Shown here: positions 17,396 through 25,941 of the stretch, in pieces
Layout of the letters: each line of letters begins with the position of its first letter
Numbering within the stretch: position 1 is the stretch's first letter
Source: Lentimicrobium sp.
GTDB lineage: Bacteria; Bacteroidota; Bacteroidia; Bacteroidales; Lentimicrobiaceae
Reading direction: 5' to 3'
Length of the DNA stretch: 54,199 nucleotides
Assembly (NCBI GenBank): GCA_019429275.1
Contig: JAHYJC010000033.1
Coordinates: forward strand, 1 to 54,199
The notes under the pieces: generated by a model
What the model was told of the DNA's origin: nothing
What the model saw: only the letters and a program-made list of their open reading frames with translations
The model's database searches: none
Translations under genes and position numbers: made by a program

Positions 17396-19501
17396 ATGAA
17401 AGAATTAGAATCTCTTAAAAGTATTTTTAAAGATAGGATATTTAAAATTCCTGACTATCAACGTGGTTACGCTTGGACGACAAGACAGCTGAAGGATTTC
17501 TGGGAAGACCTGGTAAATATTCCTTTAGATCGATATCACTACACGGGGATGCTATCATTAAAAAAAGTTGATCGACAAGTTTGGTCAGGTTGGAACGATG
17601 AAAAATGGCTTATTTCGGACAGAGGCTATAAACCTTTTCATATTGTTGACGGACAGCAACGACTTGCGACATTTGTAATTTTTATTCAAGCTATTTATGA
17701 GTTATTCATAAAACTAAAGGAAAATATAGACAAAGGAGATGATGAAATCTATATAGGATCTTTTAGTCTTAAAACTATTAGAGAAGAATATTTGGTTATT
17801 GAAAAGCCACCTCATTTTATTATAAGGACATATAAGTTTGGCTATGAGGTTGATAATCCAAGTTTTAAGTTTTTAAAACATAGAATCTTTCAAGAACCTA
17901 ACAGTGGGTCAATTCAGGAAACCTTTTATACCTTAAATCTTGAGAACGCAAAGAACTTTTTTAAGGAAAACCTTGATAATTTCTATGATAAGTATGGTTT
18001 AGAGGAAATTGAATTGCTTTTCAAAAAAGTAACTCAAAATCTAATGTTCAATGTTTACGAAATTAGTGACGACTTTGATGTATTTGTGGCGTTTGAAACA
18101 ATGAATAACAGAGGTAAAAAGCTTTCAAATCTTGAACTTCTTAAGAACCGATTAATCTATCTGACCACCCTTTATGACGAGACAGAATTAAAGACTGATG
18201 AATGTAACTCATTACGTGAAAAGATAAATACAGCCTGGAAAGAAGTCTATTATCAGCTTGGTCGAAACAAGCAAAACCCTTTAAATGATGATGACTTTTT
18301 AGTTGCTCATTGGATAATGTATTTCCAATATTCAAGAGAAAAGGGAGATGATTACATAAGGTTTCTATTAGAGCAGAAGTTCACACCACAAAATATTTAT
18401 ACTAAAACGGAAGTTAAATTAAGCTCCATTCAGGAATTTGAAGAAATTCGCGAAGATGAAGAAATCGACCAAGAAGATGCTGAATTAAATGGAAATGAAG
18501 AGCCAACTGTGTTAAGATCAAAACTTTCACCAAATGAAATCGAGGATTATGTTAATAGTTTAAAATCGGCAGCAGTCCATTGGTATAACACCCATAATCC
18601 TGTAAACAACCCTGATTTAACTAAAGTTGAAAGTTTATGGATAGATCGCTTAAACCGAATTGGCATAGTATATTTTAGACCTCTCGTTACGGTATCCTTT
18701 CTTAACAAAAGTATTGATTCTAATCAACGTGTCAAACTATTTAAAGCCATTGAAAGGTTCATATTCGTGACATTCAGGTTAAGCAGGGCATTCTCAACAT
18801 ATCGAAATAGTGAATTTTATAGAGCTGCAAGACAATTAAAAAATAGCGAGTTAACTGCAGACACAATAGTGCAAAGATTAAGCGAACGAATGGATTATTG
18901 TTTCTACACAGCAGAAGGAAGTAAAGGGAATTATTTTGATTACACATTTTTTCAAAAGTTCATAGAGAAGAAATTTAAAAGTGGTGGTGGTTTCTACTTA
19001 TGGAATGGGTTGAAATATTTTCTCTATGAATATGAGATGGAAAAAGTGCGACTTAGAGGAAGTCAAAAAATTGATTGGAAACTTTTTGTAAAAAGCGAAA
19101 AAGACAAAGTATCTATTGAACATGTTTATCCTCAAACACCAACAGCGAAATGCTGGAAAGTTGGATTTAAGGAATATAAAAAGTCACAACAAGTATATTT
19201 TCAAGGAACATTAGGTAACTTACTGCCACTTTCTCAAAGCATTAACTCCAGTCTTCAAAACGATTGCTTTTCAGAAAAGAAATCTGCAAAATTCAACGAG
19301 AAGAAGGAAAAATTAAGACAAGGGTATTCAGATGGTTCTCATTCAGAAATTGAAGTTTCAACATATGAAGAATGGAATCCTGACAACATACTTGACAGAG
19401 GCTTAAAACTTTTGGATTTTATGGAAAAAAGGTGGGACTTGAAATTTGAAAATGAATATGCTATGGCCGAGCTCTTATTCTTGGAATTTATGTATCCATA
19501 A
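17396..19501 (+). CDS. DUF262/DUF1524 GmrSD-like nuclease
   Basis: A 701-residue protein. The N-terminal DUF262 (ParB/Srx-like) domain shows YQRGYAW (21-27) and IVDGQQRLAT (83-92), the nucleotide-binding/hydrolysis signature, then FVAFETMNNRGKKLSNLELL. The C-terminal DUF1524 domain has the His-Me (HNH-like) finger nuclease motif IEHVYPQ with His576, followed by LGNLLPLSQSINSSLQN. This is the layout of the type IV restriction enzyme GmrSD as a single chain, which attacks modified phage DNA. A phage-encoded copy would guard the lysogen against other phages. Target modification is unknown. An acidic linker lies near residues 350-375. Confidence 0.85.
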   Translation: MKELESLKSIFKDRIFKIPDYQRGYAWTTRQLKDFWEDLVNIPLDRYHYTGMLSLKKVDRQVWSGWNDEKWLISDRGYKPFHIVDGQQRLATFVIFIQAIYELFIKLKENIDKGDDEIYIGSFSLKTIREEYLVIEKPPHFIIRTYKFGYEVDNPSFKFLKHRIFQEPNSGSIQETFYTLNLENAKNFFKENLDNFYDKYGLEEIELLFKKVTQNLMFNVYEISDDFDVFVAFETMNNRGKKLSNLELLKNRLIYLTTLYDETELKTDECNSLREKINTAWKEVYYQLGRNKQNPLNDDDFLVAHWIMYFQYSREKGDDYIRFLLEQKFTPQNIYTKTEVKLSSIQEFEEIREDEEIDQEDAELNGNEEPTVLRSKLSPNEIEDYVNSLKSAAVHWYNTHNPVNNPDLTKVESLWIDRLNRIGIVYFRPLVTVSFLNKSIDSNQRVKLFKAIERFIFVTFRLSRAFSTYRNSEFYRAARQLKNSELTADTIVQRLSERMDYCFYTAEGSKGNYFDYTFFQKFIEKKFKSGGGFYLWNGLKYFLYEYEMEKVRLRGSQKIDWKLFVKSEKDKVSIEHVYPQTPTAKCWKVGFKEYKKSQQVYFQGTLGNLLPLSQSINSSLQNDCFSEKKSAKFNEKKEKLRQGYSDGSHSEIEVSTYEEWNPDNILDRGLKLLDFMEKRWDLKFENEYAMAELLFLEFMYP

Positions 19502-19705
19502 AAACAGGAAAACGTGCAAAATGAATGAAAACAAGAGACACATGGCGTAACAAAGACTTAAACTCTATCTGGCGTATGGTTTAAAATAAAGTTTGTACAT
19601 TTCATGAAAATTGTGCTGGCCGGAATGAGATGTATTCAAAACTGACCGCCAGTGCTTAGCCTCGGCTGTTGGAAGAAATTGCATTAACATAAAAACAAAC
19701 AGACA

Positions 19706-20677
19706 ATGAAATTAAAAGAAGCAGTTTTAAGGAGCCTTGAAGAAATTAATGGACTGACCAACTATTTAGAAGTCTGCAATCATATTATTGCCAAAAGCTA
19801 CTATGACTTTGGAGCAGCTAAAACTCCTGCTTCGACTGTTTCGGCTTTACTTGGCGACTTTATTCGTAACGGAGACACAAGAGTTAAAAGAATAAAACAA
19901 CAAGGCGGGATATATTCCTACTACTTGACAAAAAACGAGCAGAATATTGGTATTGACATATTGAGCGGTACGATAGAAACTCAAACAACGCTTCCACAAA
20001 AACCGTCCAAGGCAAAAACCTACGAAGAAAGAGACTTACACAAGCTATTAAGTAGCTATCTGAAAAATACAGGCACTTACTCAAAGACAATTTTCCACGA
20101 ACAGTCCAACGGAAAGGACAACAACCAAATTTGGACACACCCTGATATGGTTGGAATTAAATTCTTGAACTTACAAACAAAAGCAAGTCAAAACTTTTTA
20201 AAATCAATAAATAGAGTTGACACTTTTAAAATGAGTTCCTATGAACTCAAAAGAGAAATTAATGGTGACAGCGAACTTAAAAAAGCATTTTTTCAAGCAG
20301 TCTCAAATTCAAGCTGGGCGAATTATGGTTACTTAGTAGCGTTTGAATTTAGCGATAGTTTGAACGATGAAATGGCAAGACTTAGTCAATCATTCGGAAT
20401 TGGAATTATTCAACTCAACGCAAATCCGTATCAAAGTAAAGTTCTATATCCCTCAGTTTTTAGGGATTTGGATTTTAAAACAATTGACAAGCTTTGTAAA
20501 ATGAATAGTGAGTTTGAGAAGGTCATAGAACAAACAGAGAAATTAATGACAGCAAGTGAAAAATATGCATCGGGAGCTGAAAAGGAATTGGACGAATTTT
20601 GTGACGACTATTTTGCAAACGATACAGAAGTTGAAAATTACTGCAAAGAAAAACATATACCGATAAATGAAGAATAG
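19706..20677 (+). CDS. HrgA-like protein: HTH domain plus PD-(D/E)xK nuclease
   Basis: A 323-residue protein. Residues 1-75 form a HARE-type winged helix (LKEAVLRSLEEINGLTNYLE). Residues ~105-260 look like a restriction-endonuclease fold with HPDMVGI (Asp147) and SYELKRE (Glu180, Lys182), plus AFFQAVSNSSWANYGYLVAF, which is typical of HrgA (COG2958) proteins linked to restriction-modification loci. No methyltransferase is adjacent, so it may act on modified or foreign DNA, or be a solitary effector. It is the second likely restriction-type gene in the cargo segment. Confidence 0.75.
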   Translation: MKLKEAVLRSLEEINGLTNYLEVCNHIIAKSYYDFGAAKTPASTVSALLGDFIRNGDTRVKRIKQQGGIYSYYLTKNEQNIGIDILSGTIETQTTLPQKPSKAKTYEERDLHKLLSSYLKNTGTYSKTIFHEQSNGKDNNQIWTHPDMVGIKFLNLQTKASQNFLKSINRVDTFKMSSYELKREINGDSELKKAFFQAVSNSSWANYGYLVAFEFSDSLNDEMARLSQSFGIGIIQLNANPYQSKVLYPSVFRDLDFKTIDKLCKMNSEFEKVIEQTEKLMTASEKYASGAEKELDEFCDDYFANDTEVENYCKEKHIPINEE

Positions 20678-20725
20678 AAGAACTTTTCGGAAAAGTCTTA
20701 AAGCGAAAAATTAAAACATATAAGT

Positions 20726-21237
20726 ATGAAACGAATTCTTCTTGCCCTGTTAATTAGTTTGATCAGCGTTTCGGTTTCAGCCCAAAATTTAACCATGGAT
20801 GAAATGTTGAAAATTATGAAAATGAAAGATGTTGGGACTGTTGATGACTATATGAAATCTAAAAAATGGAATTTGATTATTATCGAAAAACCGAAATCAG
20901 ACGAAGCAGGAGTATTAGCATATAGCTATGAATATCAGCCATTAACAACATCTTTATCTATTTTTATGAAGAAGATATGCATGTTGCTGACATAACCATC
21001 TCATTTAGCAGTGAACCAAAGTTTAATGAGTACATGAAGTCAATCAAAGGCTATGGATGTAAACTCGTATATACTGAAATTGAGGATTATGAGCTACTAA
21101 AAGTTTATCAGGGAGCTAATTTCACTTTTGAAATAAGAACATATTCTATGGATCATCCGGACCTTTACAAAAGGCCACCATTTAGCTATTTTTCTATTTA
21201 CTTCAATACTAATTATGGTTTTAAACAAGGAGATTAA
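20726..21237 (+). pseudogene. Secreted protein broken by a frameshift
   Basis: The first frame (20726-20995) begins with a clear signal peptide (MKRILLALLISLISVSVSAQ) and is lost near 20950. The protein continues in another frame (NNIFIYFYEEDMHVADITIS) to the stop at 21237. The second frame has stops just upstream, so the junction lies within about 20935-20960. Joined, the two parts make one exported protein of ~170 residues. It could be a real mutation or a one-base sequence error. I do not recognise the family. Confidence 0.6.
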
Positions 21238-21249
21238 TAAAAACTCATC

Positions 21250-21268
21250 TCTCCCCGGGAGGCTTTTT
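21250..21268 (+). terminator. Short terminator
   Basis: TCTCC, a CCG loop and GGGAGG make a 5-bp stem followed by CTTTTTTA. The stem is short and includes wobble pairs. It lies just after the frameshifted secreted gene and before the integrase 3' end. Confidence 0.5.
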
Positions 21269-21270
21269 TA

Positions 21271-21316
21271 TTTCTGTGACAGAAATACCAACACAAACCT
21301 TTTTCTGTGACAGAAA
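21271..21316. repeat. Two identical 15-bp palindromes three helical turns apart
   Basis: TTTCTGTGACAGAAA occurs at 21271-21285 and again at 21302-21316. Each is a perfect palindrome around a central G (arms TTTCTGT and ACAGAAA), and the copies start 31 bases apart. Two same-face dyad sites look like a protein-binding pair, such as an operator or excisionase/accessory site next to the integrase. Confidence 0.6.
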
Positions 21317-21322
21317 AACCAC

Positions 21323-21352
21323 AGAGTAAAGTATAGTAAAGTAGAGTAAAGG
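21323..21352. repeat. Three direct repeats with 10-bp period
   Basis: AGAGTAAAGT, ATAGTAAAGT and AGAGTAAAGG are consecutive units at 21323, 21333 and 21343; a fourth AGAGTAAA follows out of phase. The exact helical period suggests a bound or bent DNA segment near the integrase 3' end. They are too short for CRISPR. Confidence 0.5.
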
Positions 21353-21382
21353 AGATAAGAGTAAATTATATAAATAGCTTCG

Positions 21383-22537
21383 CTAAATTGAAATATCAGC
21401 ATTTAGCACAGGCGTATTACTCGCAAGGCCTAATGACTTCAAATATATCATTGTCGTTGTCAAATCATGATGCCTCAATTGTCGCATTAGGGCGTATGGG
21501 TCAAGAATTTCATTATACAATGCTACAACCCCGGAATGTTTCCAGGAATAGAGTGTTTTGCTTTCATGTATTTTCAATTCCTGCAAAAACTTCTTATGAA
21601 TGGTTGTCACATGATCAGCTTTTAGCCTTTTTGTAGGCCCCGGTTTGAAATTCTTGCTGAAAAGGAAAAAGTTGCTGTCGTACTGTGAAATATTGATTGA
21701 AACCAATTCCTTAACAAAGCTTTTCGGGATCGAAACTGCATCCTGCTTCCTGTTTTTGCCTGAGCCGAATGAAACCATGATTGTACGCTGTTCAATATTG
21801 ATGTCCTGAATTTTCAGGCTCAGGATTTCAGTCCTTCGCAAAAAGCAATAGAACATAAGCTGAACGAAAAGATATAAGTTTGGATTTTCAGCTTTAATCT
21901 TTGCAGCAAGTTTCTCTCTTTCCTTATTGGTAAAGGCAATGTTTTTTCCGATATCCCTTCTTAGTTTCTTTATTCCTTTGAAAGGATTTTCTTTGATGAT
22001 TTTCCTTTCAAGCATAAGATTAAAGAATGTCATAAGGATTCCCTGATGCTTGTTGTAAGTAGAAGCTCCATAACCCACTTCAAGCCTGCTATCAAGATAT
22101 TTCCGGGCAAGATTATTAGTGAACTGATGTGGCTTGATGTTCTTAAGTCCATCTTTTTTTAGCCAACTCTCAAACACTTTTTGAACGTCAACGTATGTTC
22201 TGGTCGATTCTTTTTTAAGGGAGCTTTTTCGGATTTCGACAAAATAGTTGATTGTCTCTATCAAAGTGCCGGAATCAATTAGTTCGATTTCTTTTGTCTT
22301 GAAACCGGTAGCTGGATTCCAACCGTCAAGGAGCATTTGATAGATAGCGTCACGAAGGGCATTGCCCTCTGCAATCCTGTCTTTTTTCTTTAATTGTTTG
22401 TTGATTTCACCTCTGAACTGAAATTGCTTAATAGTATCAGTTTCTTCGTCAACATAGCGGAAGGCTACAAACCACCTTTTTTTAACATTGTAGTCGTAAT
22501 GAAATAGTTTTGGCCTTGAGAACTTCCCCTCTCTCAT
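21383..22537 (-). CDS. int: Tyrosine site-specific integrase of the prophage
   Basis: A 384-residue recombinase on the minus strand. It has an N-terminal arm-binding region, a SAM-like core-binding domain (~90-190) and a C-terminal catalytic domain. Visible catalytic residues are Arg234 in CFLRRTEIL, Lys261 in GSGKNRKQ, His334 in SWKHSGVV, His356 in QLRHHD, and the nucleophile Tyr365 in TTTMIYLKS. The usual second Arg of the HxxR box is Val337. The gene lies between repeat clusters and 216 bases from a tRNA-Leu 3' end, as expected for an integrase beside its attachment site. Confidence 0.9.
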   Translation of the reverse strand: MREGKFSRPKLFHYDYNVKKRWFVAFRYVDEETDTIKQFQFRGEINKQLKKKDRIAEGNALRDAIYQMLLDGWNPATGFKTKEIELIDSGTLIETINYFVEIRKSSLKKESTRTYVDVQKVFESWLKKDGLKNIKPHQFTNNLARKYLDSRLEVGYGASTYNKHQGILMTFFNLMLERKIIKENPFKGIKKLRRDIGKNIAFTNKEREKLAAKIKAENPNLYLFVQLMFYCFLRRTEILSLKIQDINIEQRTIMVSFGSGKNRKQDAVSIPKSFVKELVSINISQYDSNFFLFSKNFKPGPTKRLKADHVTTIHKKFLQELKIHESKTLYSWKHSGVVALYNEILDPYALMRQLRHHDLTTTMIYLKSLGLASNTPVLNADISI

Positions 22538-22708
22538 TTTGATTGACTTTTTGATTGAGGTTATTCACAATAGGTTGATAGATAGCTGTTTAAAGTCCAT
22601 TTGTGCGGATGAAGGGATTCCGCAGGTTGAAACACTAAAATAGCTAAACAGTTGAAAAACAGATTGATAAGTATTCATAATACAATTTTGATTGAACTTT
22701 TGATTGAG
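22537..22708. repeat. Paired TTTTGATTGA direct repeats upstream of int
   Basis: TTTTGATTGA occurs four times: 22537, 22549, 22686 and 22698. In both places the two copies start exactly 12 bases apart, making two nearly identical ~23-bp composite units (22537-22559 and 22686-22708) separated by 126 bases. They lie between the integrase start and the tRNA, the usual position of integrase arm-type sites. They could also autoregulate int, since one unit overlaps its start codon. Confidence 0.6.
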
Positions 22709-22751
22709 TTAATTTATAACGTACTGATATAGAATAACATAAAAATGATAA

Positions 22752-22775
22752 GTGCGGATAAGGAGACTCGAACTC
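22752..22775. other. Probable prophage attachment site at the tRNA-Leu 3' end
   Basis: Phage genes and the integrase end against the tRNA 3' end, a preferred integration target. The core is expected within the acceptor/T-arm portion. The other copy would be left of the window. A partial look-alike (GTGCGGATGAAGG at 22603-22615) resembles the tRNA end but is probably too imperfect to be the second att copy. Confidence 0.5.
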
Positions 22776-22834
22776 CTACGCCTCTCGGCACCAGATCCTA
22801 AGTCTGGCGCGGCTACCAATTACGCCATATCCGC
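22753..22834 (-). tRNA. tRNA-Leu (anticodon UAG)
   Basis: On the minus strand the sequence begins GCGGATATGGCG and ends CTTATCCGC plus A. It gives a seven-pair acceptor stem (GCGGATA/TATCCGC), a D arm with AATTGGTAG, an anticodon stem CCAGA/TCTGG around the loop CTTAGGA (anticodon TAG), a long variable arm (TGCCGAGAGGCGT, class II) and a T arm with GTTCGAG. CCA is not encoded. It reads CUA-family Leu codons and its 3' end faces the prophage. Confidence 0.95.
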
Positions 22835-22846
22835 GAAAAGCGACTG

Positions 22847-22854
22847 CAAAGATA
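22847..22854 (-). promoter_or_regulatory. -7 box of the tRNA-Leu promoter
   Basis: On the minus strand this reads TATCTTTG, matching TAnnTTTG, and ends 12 bases upstream of the mature tRNA 5' end. No clear -33 TTTG is seen. Confidence 0.5.
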
Positions 22855-23031
22855 CTGTTTTTTGATTTCTTAAGTCTGAGACCTGAATTTTTATTTTCTT
22901 AAGGTCTGCTGGTCAGATTACCTGAGAATTGTCAGAAAATTAATCACGCCTTCCTTTTGAATTCAACAATTTCAGATTTACCTTGTTTAATTATCAGAAA
23001 ATCAATCATTATTAAAAATTCTTCGCTGTTT

Positions 23032-24406
23032 ATGCCCCTGTTTTTTTACCTTATTTTTATTATTTGGCTGTACAAAAAATTCTGAAAGCCAGCTATATAT
23101 TGGTAATACTGCCGCCGATACAACAATTGTGGCGTCAGGACTCGAAACGCCTTGGGAAATTCTCCGGGGACCCGATAATTATATTTGGTTTACCGAAAGG
23201 CCCGGCAGGGTGTCGCGACTGAATCCCGAAACCGGCGACAAGCAGTTGATTCTTACCATTGCCGATGCTTTTGAATATGGCGAAGCCGGACTGCTTGGCA
23301 TGGCCCTGCATCCCGATTTTACCTCCTCGCCCTGGGTTTACCTGGTAAATAATTATTCGGAGGGTTCAAACATCAGAGAACGCCTGTTGAGGTATAACCG
23401 GAATGGCAATGTCCTTAACGACCCGGTAACACCCATCAACGGTATTCCCGGCAATTCCTACCAGAACGGGTCGCGGCTGGTTTTCGGACCCGACGGGAAA
23501 CTATATATGTCAACCGGAGATGCAGGCAATATTGGCAATTCCCGGAATCTTAACTCACTTGCCGGAAAAATGCTCAGGATCAATCCTGATGGAAGCATTA
23601 CAATAGACAACCCTTTTGTTAACTCGTACATCTTGGTTTTTGGCCTACGCAACACACAAGGCCTGGTATTTACCCCCGAAGGCAGGCTTTATGGCTCAGA
23701 ACATGGCCCCGTTTCAGACGATGAGATCAATCTTCTGGAAGCTTGCAGAAATTATGGATGGCCCGCTGTTGCCGGATTTTGTCATTTGCCCGATGAATTA
23801 GGTTTTTGCCAGACCAATAATGTGAAGGAACCTCTGTATGCATGGACACCTATGCTCGCAATTGCAGGCACCGGATTTTATTACCACAGTTCCATTCCAG
23901 AATGGCAGGGTCCATTGCTGCGGACCACGCTGAAAGCCTCAAGATTGGTGAGCCTGAAGCTGAGCAGCGATGGACTCTCAGTTTCCGAAGTGGCGGAATG
24001 GTTTCCGGCATTATGGGGCAGACCCAGGGATGTGTGTATTAGCCCTGATGGCCGCGTATTTATTGGGGTAAGTAACCGCGACGGCCGGGGAACCCCAATG
24101 CCGGGAGATGACAGGATTGTGGAAATAAAGGCCAAAAATACTACCGGATGGCTTGCCAGGGATACTCAAAAGCAAAACATTCAAATCTTTCCAAATCCGG
24201 TGCGTGGAGAAGCCAGGGTCGAATGGGCGGGAAAAGCCGGAACTGCTGAATACTTTATTATGGACACATCCGGCATCATTCATGGCTGTGGTGTAGTTCC
24301 AACCCCCGTGTTTCCAATTTCCGCACAGAATCTGATTCCGGGATATTACCTGCTGAAAATTTCAGACAACAGTCAATCTACCACAGTTCCGTTTCTGGTG
24401 ATGTAA
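23032..24406 (+). CDS. PQQ-type sugar dehydrogenase lipoprotein, signal peptide frameshifted
   Basis: The intact part (from 23048) encodes a six-bladed propeller of the glucose/sorbosone dehydrogenase family: GEAGLLGMALHPDF, NGSRLVFGPDGKLYMSTGDA, LAGKMLRINPDG, FGLRNTQGLVF and GSEHGPVSDDEINLL. A type IX sorting domain closes it (IFPNPVRGEARVEW ... GYYLLKI). In frame upstream is LLFGC, a lipobox with Cys codon 23069-23071, but no start codon. ATG 23032 joins that frame only if the T7 tract at 23041-23047 loses one T, giving MPLFFTLFLLFGC. If the sequence is right, only a GTG at 23129 remains, without a signal peptide. Confidence 0.8.
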
Positions 24407-24460
24407 ATTAATTCAAAATCAGCAAATTACAATTTTTTGTTTAATGGTAAAGCAAAAAAA

Positions 24461-24480
24461 AAGCCCGGATTTCCGGACTT
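24461..24480. terminator. Bidirectional terminator between convergent genes
   Basis: AAGCCCGGA, TT, TCCGGACTT form a stem with one mismatch. On the minus strand it is followed by TTTTTTTTT, ideal for ending the trigger factor transcript. On the plus strand TCTTTT follows, weaker but usable for the dehydrogenase gene. Confidence 0.8.
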
Positions 24481-24500
24481 TCTTTTACACTTATTAACAA

Positions 24501-25853
24501 TTATATTTCTGAGGCTATCTTTGCAAACTCCTCATAATCAACGATTTTTTGTTCGCCTTTAAGCTTATCTTTCAGCACGGCAAGCAACTTTTGTTCAAAT
24601 AACTGGTCGTTGATGCGGCGAACATCTTCCTTGTTTTTCATGAAAGAGTCAACAATGCTGTCGATGCGCATTTTCATCTCATCGTCCATCTCGCTGCTAC
24701 CCGGGCGCTGGAAGTACCCACGGAATACATTTTTGATGTCCTCTTCTGAAACTTCAATGCCATATTCATGTATCAGGCGATTTTCAATCAGTTGCCAGCG
24801 CATGGAACGGGCATAAGCATCGTAATTATTTTCAATTTCTTCGGCTGATAGTTTTTCCTGATTGATATCGATCAGCCAGCGTTTCAAAAACTCATCGGGC
24901 AGCTCAATGCCGGTTTGCTCAAGCAGATGTTTAACAGCATCGTTAAAGAATTTTTTATCGCTTTCACCGACAAATGAAGCAGCAGCATCTTTCTTAATAT
25001 GCTCCAGGAAGCCTTCTTTATCAGCGATTTCAACGCCCGGATATACTTTCTCAAACAATTCTGCATTGATTTCTGCAGGAATCATGCGGCTGATGCTGGT
25101 AACCGTGAAATTGAAATCCGATTCAAGAACTTCGGCATTTTCCTTGCCTATACCAAGCATGGCGCCAACATCGGTTGCATTACCCGACGCTTTCATGGGG
25201 TTAAACCTGATTACATCGCCCGGTTTTTTGCTCAGGAAAATATCCTTAACTTCATCTTTTTTGAACAAATCGGGATCTACTGAGCCTGTGGTCGTAATTC
25301 CGTTTTCCAGCACATTGCCATCGGCATCAAGTTCGGTAAAATCACCCTTCAAAAGATCACTTTTTTCTGAAACCTCAACCTCGGTAAGTTCTCCGTTTCT
25401 GCGGAGCAGGTCTTCAAGGTATTTGTTGGCGGCATCGTCCGAAATTTCAATATTGTAATATTTCAGCGATGAAACATCTTCGAGTTTCAATTCAAACTCA
25501 GGGCTGAAACCCAGATCGAAGTAAAAGCTCATCTCCCTGGGTTCGCTGAAATCAACCTGTTCGGTTTTTTCAGTGTTTGCCAGCGGGTTTCCGAGTATAT
25601 TGAGATTGTTTTCTTTGATGTAATTTTCAAGGGCTTCGCTCAGCTGTTTGTTGATTTCATCGGCAGTAACAGCCTGTCCGTACATTTTTTTGGTTATGCC
25701 AAAAGGCACTTTTCCGGGCCTGAAACCAGGCATCTGGGCTTTGCGCTGATAGTCTTTCAGCACTTTCATTACTTTTTCCTCATAGTCGGAAGGAAACAGG
25801 TCAATTTTGATGGTTGCGGTCAGGTTACCGGTATTCTGCAGTTCAATGTTCAT
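24501..25853 (-). CDS. tig: Trigger factor, ribosome-associated chaperone
   Basis: A 450-residue protein that binds the ribosome exit tunnel and shields nascent chains. The signature GFRPGKVP lies in the N-terminal ribosome-binding domain (about 43-50). A central PPIase-like FKBP domain follows (~150-245; SEKSDLLKGDFTELDADGN), and a long helical C-terminal substrate-cradle domain reaches the end. Length is usual for Bacteroidota. The ATG at 25853 follows a ~75-base leader from a TACCTTTG box. It appears monocistronic, ended by the hairpin at 24461. Confidence 0.95.
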   Translation of the reverse strand: MNIELQNTGNLTATIKIDLFPSDYEEKVMKVLKDYQRKAQMPGFRPGKVPFGITKKMYGQAVTADEINKQLSEALENYIKENNLNILGNPLANTEKTEQVDFSEPREMSFYFDLGFSPEFELKLEDVSSLKYYNIEISDDAANKYLEDLLRRNGELTEVEVSEKSDLLKGDFTELDADGNVLENGITTTGSVDPDLFKKDEVKDIFLSKKPGDVIRFNPMKASGNATDVGAMLGIGKENAEVLESDFNFTVTSISRMIPAEINAELFEKVYPGVEIADKEGFLEHIKKDAAASFVGESDKKFFNDAVKHLLEQTGIELPDEFLKRWLIDINQEKLSAEEIENNYDAYARSMRWQLIENRLIHEYGIEVSEEDIKNVFRGYFQRPGSSEMDDEMKMRIDSIVDSFMKNKEDVRRINDQLFEQKLLAVLKDKLKGEQKIVDYEEFAKIASEI

Positions 25854-25933
25854 TGCAAATAAGTATGTTTTGTATGTTAAGGTTTCAGAATCAGGGCAAA
25901 ACCATGTGGAAATGCCGGTGGCTTTTGAGGGCG

Positions 25934-25941
25934 CAAAGGTA
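25934..25941 (-). promoter_or_regulatory. Likely -7 box of the tig promoter
   Basis: The minus strand reads TACCTTTG, matching TAnnTTTG, 80 bases upstream of the trigger factor ATG. The -33 element is not clear. Confidence 0.45.

Noticed and set aside
21323-21352. CRISPR-like array
   Set aside because: Units are 10 bp without unique spacers. No cas genes nearby.
22603-22622. Second copy of the att core near int
   Set aside because: GTGCGGATGAAGG resembles the tRNA end only over ~13 bases with differences, and GCGGA/TCCGC there forms its own hairpin.
24862-25458. 198-aa plus-strand ORF opposite trigger factor
   Set aside because: Ser/Leu-rich mirror of a highly conserved gene on the other strand.
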